The notes below the pieces were generated by a model. The model saw only the letters and a program-made list of their open reading frames with translations. It ran no database searches and was not told the DNA's origin. From UBA5359 sp002410925 [NCBI: bacterium UBP13_UBA5359] (lineage in GTDB: Bacteria; UBP13; UBA5359), in contig DHPR01000016.1 in assembly GCA_002410925.1 (NCBI GenBank), positions 1 through 7,468 of the forward strand: a DNA stretch of 7,468 nt, given 5' to 3'. The translations under genes were made by a program, and so were the position numbers. This document shows positions 5,952 through 7,468 of this stretch, piece by piece (the first letter of the stretch is position 1; each line of letters opens with the position of its first letter).

Positions 5952-7039
5952 AGATTGTCTCGCAACCGGACCGATATAAGCCGGGCCTGGTCAGTTATAT
6001 ACTGCCGGCCTATAATGGGGAAGCGTACATTGCTGAAGCTGTGACATCCATTCTCAGCCAGACCTACGACAATATCGAGTTAATAGTTGTCAACGACGGT
6101 TCCACAGACAGCACGGAAGATGCGTTGCAGAGCGTTTCAGATCCCAGACTGACCGTTATCAAACAGAAAAACCTGGGGATATCGCATGCCAGAAATAACG
6201 GCATTGCCGCTGCCAGAGGGGAGTTTATAGGCTCAGCCAGCCAGGATGATATCTTTGAGCCTGATAAAACAGAACGGCAGGTAGAATTTCTTCGTAGCCG
6301 GGACATGGATATGTCGTTTACCTGGATTAAGGTAATCGGTGAGGCCAGAGCCCTGGTGGAGCGCAAGATGCTCTCCATCTTCAACAAACGGAGTCCCAAG
6401 CCGGAGGCAGTATTCCGCAAGCTGCTACGGCGCAATTTCCTGTCGGCTCCCAGCTTTCTGGGACGGAGGGAATGCTATGCCGTATCATCATGGAGACAGG
6501 GCTTGCTTCTATATCAGGATTGCGACCTATGGCTGCAGATGTGCGGGGCCGGCATGCGGTGCGGCATGGTAGAAGCTCCGCTGCTACATTACCGGGCTCA
6601 CTTCGGGAGCCTGAGCTTCAACCGAGATTACCCCGAAGCTTATAGAGAAATAGAGAAGAGCACTATGTTGCAGCTGGCCCTTGAACTGACACCGAAAGGG
6701 CGCAGTATTACAATGCCTGGCAGTTGGCTGCGGCGGTCCGATTGGCCGCTGCATATAACTGCCGGCAAAGCAGAAGAGTTGGCATCTCGAGCTTTGGCCA
6801 TTGCCGGAAACGGTCGGGGAAACCTGCGACAAGCACATGCTCTGGCCGTATATGCCTTGAACAAAGAACCTCTCAATCCAAGCAACTATCTGCTGCTGGC
6901 TGATCTGCTGGATGCTTTCAGTTATAGAGGCCCGGCCGATACCTTCAGAAGGATATCGGCCCACCTTGCAAATCAAGACCACTATACAAATCCCTCTTCA
7001 ACTTTTCCAGCAAGAAATACTTTCCTGGACAGGCTGTAG
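5948..7039 (+). CDS. Family 2 glycosyltransferase with helical C-terminal extension
   Basis: This 363-residue protein begins with a GT-A fold GT2 domain: SYILPAYNGEAYIAEAV (16-32), VVNDGSTDST (47-56, nucleotide binding), LGISHARNNGIAAARGEFI (76-94) and ASQDDIFEPDK (97-107) for the metal-binding aspartates. QDCDLWLQM (190-198) matches the ED.DLWLR block that supplies the catalytic base, probably D191. It transfers a sugar from a nucleotide donor to an acceptor, with inversion. Residues ~240-345 are not glycosyltransferase sequence but look helical, with one TPR-like stretch (AHALAVYALNKEPLNPSNYLLLADLL). No membrane segment is visible, so it is likely cytoplasmic or peripheral. The ATG overlaps the previous stop by four bases (ATGA). 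It is the last gene of the operon. Donor and acceptor are unknown; an acylated amino sugar is the natural guess from context. Confidence 0.9.
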   Translation: MKIVSQPDRYKPGLVSYILPAYNGEAYIAEAVTSILSQTYDNIELIVVNDGSTDSTEDALQSVSDPRLTVIKQKNLGISHARNNGIAAARGEFIGSASQDDIFEPDKTERQVEFLRSRDMDMSFTWIKVIGEARALVERKMLSIFNKRSPKPEAVFRKLLRRNFLSAPSFLGRRECYAVSSWRQGLLLYQDCDLWLQMCGAGMRCGMVEAPLLHYRAHFGSLSFNRDYPEAYREIEKSTMLQLALELTPKGRSITMPGSWLRRSDWPLHITAGKAEELASRALAIAGNGRGNLRQAHALAVYALNKEPLNPSNYLLLADLLDAFSYRGPADTFRRISAHLANQDHYTNPSSTFPARNTFLDRL

Positions 7040-7049
7040 CGGCCATTCT

Positions 7050-7063
7050 CAGACCATCGTCTG
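7050..7063 (+). other. Small stem-loop after the operon, not a clear terminator
   Basis: CAGAC (7050-7054) and GTCTG (7059-7063) pair around a CATC loop, ten bases after the glycosyltransferase stop. The stem is only five pairs and is not followed by a T-run, so it is at best a weak or Rho-assisted end. I saw no better terminator for the operon. Confidence 0.2.
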
Positions 7064-7072
7064 GAACTCCAT

Positions 7073-7100
7073 TTGACAAGCAGGCAAGGACCGTGATAAG
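7073..7100 (+). promoter_or_regulatory. Sigma70-like promoter for the exonuclease gene
   Basis: A perfect TTGACA at 7073-7078 is followed after 16 bases by GATAAG (7095-7100), a four-of-six match to the -10 consensus. Transcription would start near 7107, leaving a ~60-base leader before the ATG at 7166. It suggests that the exonuclease gene is a separate unit from the glycan operon. Confidence 0.45.
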
Positions 7101-7165
7101 AATTGATTAAGCGATTGTGCTTGATGACCGGCTGCCGTAAGAGCGCCGATTACATGGAGGATTTG

Positions 7166-7468
7166 ATGATCAAGTTCATAGCCGATGAAGTTTGGGCCAT
7201 AGATGCTGAATGGGTTCCCGATATTCCCACCGGAAGGCGTGTATACGACCTGGGCCCGGAAATACCTGACGCAGATGTGCTGGAGCATATGTTCCAGGCC
7301 GGCGGCGCTTCAGAGGAAAATCCACGGCCATATCTGAAAACGGTACTCTGTCGGGTGGTTTCGGTAGCGGCACTGGTACGACAAAAAGCCAAAAACGGCG
7401 CGATATCGCACCGGCTGGTGGCTCTGCCCAGATACGGTGATCCAGCTATGGCTGAGGCAGACCTTCTG
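7166..7468 (+). CDS. PolB-type 3'-5' exonuclease, N-terminal part (3' partial)
   Basis: The frame runs 101 codons from the ATG at 7166 to the window end without a stop, so the gene continues outside. The start has a clean GGAGG at 7156-7160 five bases upstream. An ATG at 7154 in the same frame lacks an SD and is less likely. The visible protein has VWAIDAEWVPD (9-19), whose D13 and E15 fit the DxE of exonuclease motif I, then GRRVYDL and LCRVVSVAALVR. This order resembles the predicted 3'-5' exonuclease family related to the DNA polymerase B exonuclease domain, with 'F.TE..PD' and 'HRVVAIS' blocks (recalled as PF10108). The remaining catalytic motifs lie past the window end. The role would be nucleic-acid trimming or repair in the cytoplasm, unrelated to the upstream operon. 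Confidence 0.75.
   Translation, partial: MIKFIADEVWAIDAEWVPDIPTGRRVYDLGPEIPDADVLEHMFQAGGASEENPRPYLKTVLCRVVSVAALVRQKAKNGAISHRLVALPRYGDPAMAEADLL

Noticed and set aside
6584-6982. A 132-codon minus-strand frame within the glycosyltransferase gene
   Set aside because: It is antisense to the C-terminal region of a gene that remains open and collinear with the GT2 domain; no domain is recognisable.
7049-7392. Minus-strand frames of about 80 codons at the right end
   Set aside because: They are antisense to the exonuclease start, which has a strong SD and a DxE motif.

Overview
This window looks like part of a bacterial surface-polysaccharide or glycoprotein-glycan locus. Genes are densely packed, Shine-Dalgarno (SD) sites are strong, and base composition looks balanced (near 50% GC by eye) throughout. 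The gene families (TadG/PilX-like protein, DegT aminotransferase, BKACE/DUF849 enzyme, PolB-type exonuclease) occur in many, often anaerobic, environmental lineages. I see no marker that fixes the phylum. No RNA gene, insertion sequence, CRISPR array or phage gene was seen.

Layout. (1) Bases 2-616, plus strand: the 3' end of a repetitive, beta-strand-rich protein resembling the C-terminal part of TadG/PilX-like pilus-associated proteins. (2) Bases 617-2026, minus strand: a complete class III PLP aminotransferase closest to putrescine aminotransferase. Its stop codon directly abuts that of gene 1. (3) Bases 2027-2332: a 306-base divergent control region with weak promoter candidates in both directions and a perfect 20-bp palindrome. 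(4) Bases 2333-7039, plus strand: a tight five-gene operon. It encodes an NAD-dependent sugar epimerase/dehydratase, a DegT/DnrJ-type sugar aminotransferase, a BKACE (DUF849) beta-keto-acid cleavage enzyme, a NeuD/PglD-type acyltransferase and a GT2 glycosyltransferase. The last three junctions overlap by 14, 4 and 4 bases. The first also overlaps if the aminotransferase starts at an upstream CTG. (5) Bases 7040-7165: a short gap with a sigma70-like promoter. (6) Bases 7166-7468: the start of a PolB-type 3'-5' exonuclease that runs off the window.

How the genes may work together. The epimerase and DegT aminotransferase would remodel a nucleotide sugar and add an amino group. The NeuD-type enzyme would acylate it, and the GT2 enzyme would transfer the product to a glycan. 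The unexpected member is the BKACE enzyme, whose family turns a beta-keto acid plus acetyl-CoA into acetoacetate plus a new acyl-CoA. Its placement directly before, and overlapping, the acyltransferase suggests that it makes a special acyl-CoA used to decorate the amino sugar. That is inference; no such pathway is shown by the sequence alone. No nucleotidyltransferase or clear 4,6-dehydratase is present, so precursor sugars would come from elsewhere.
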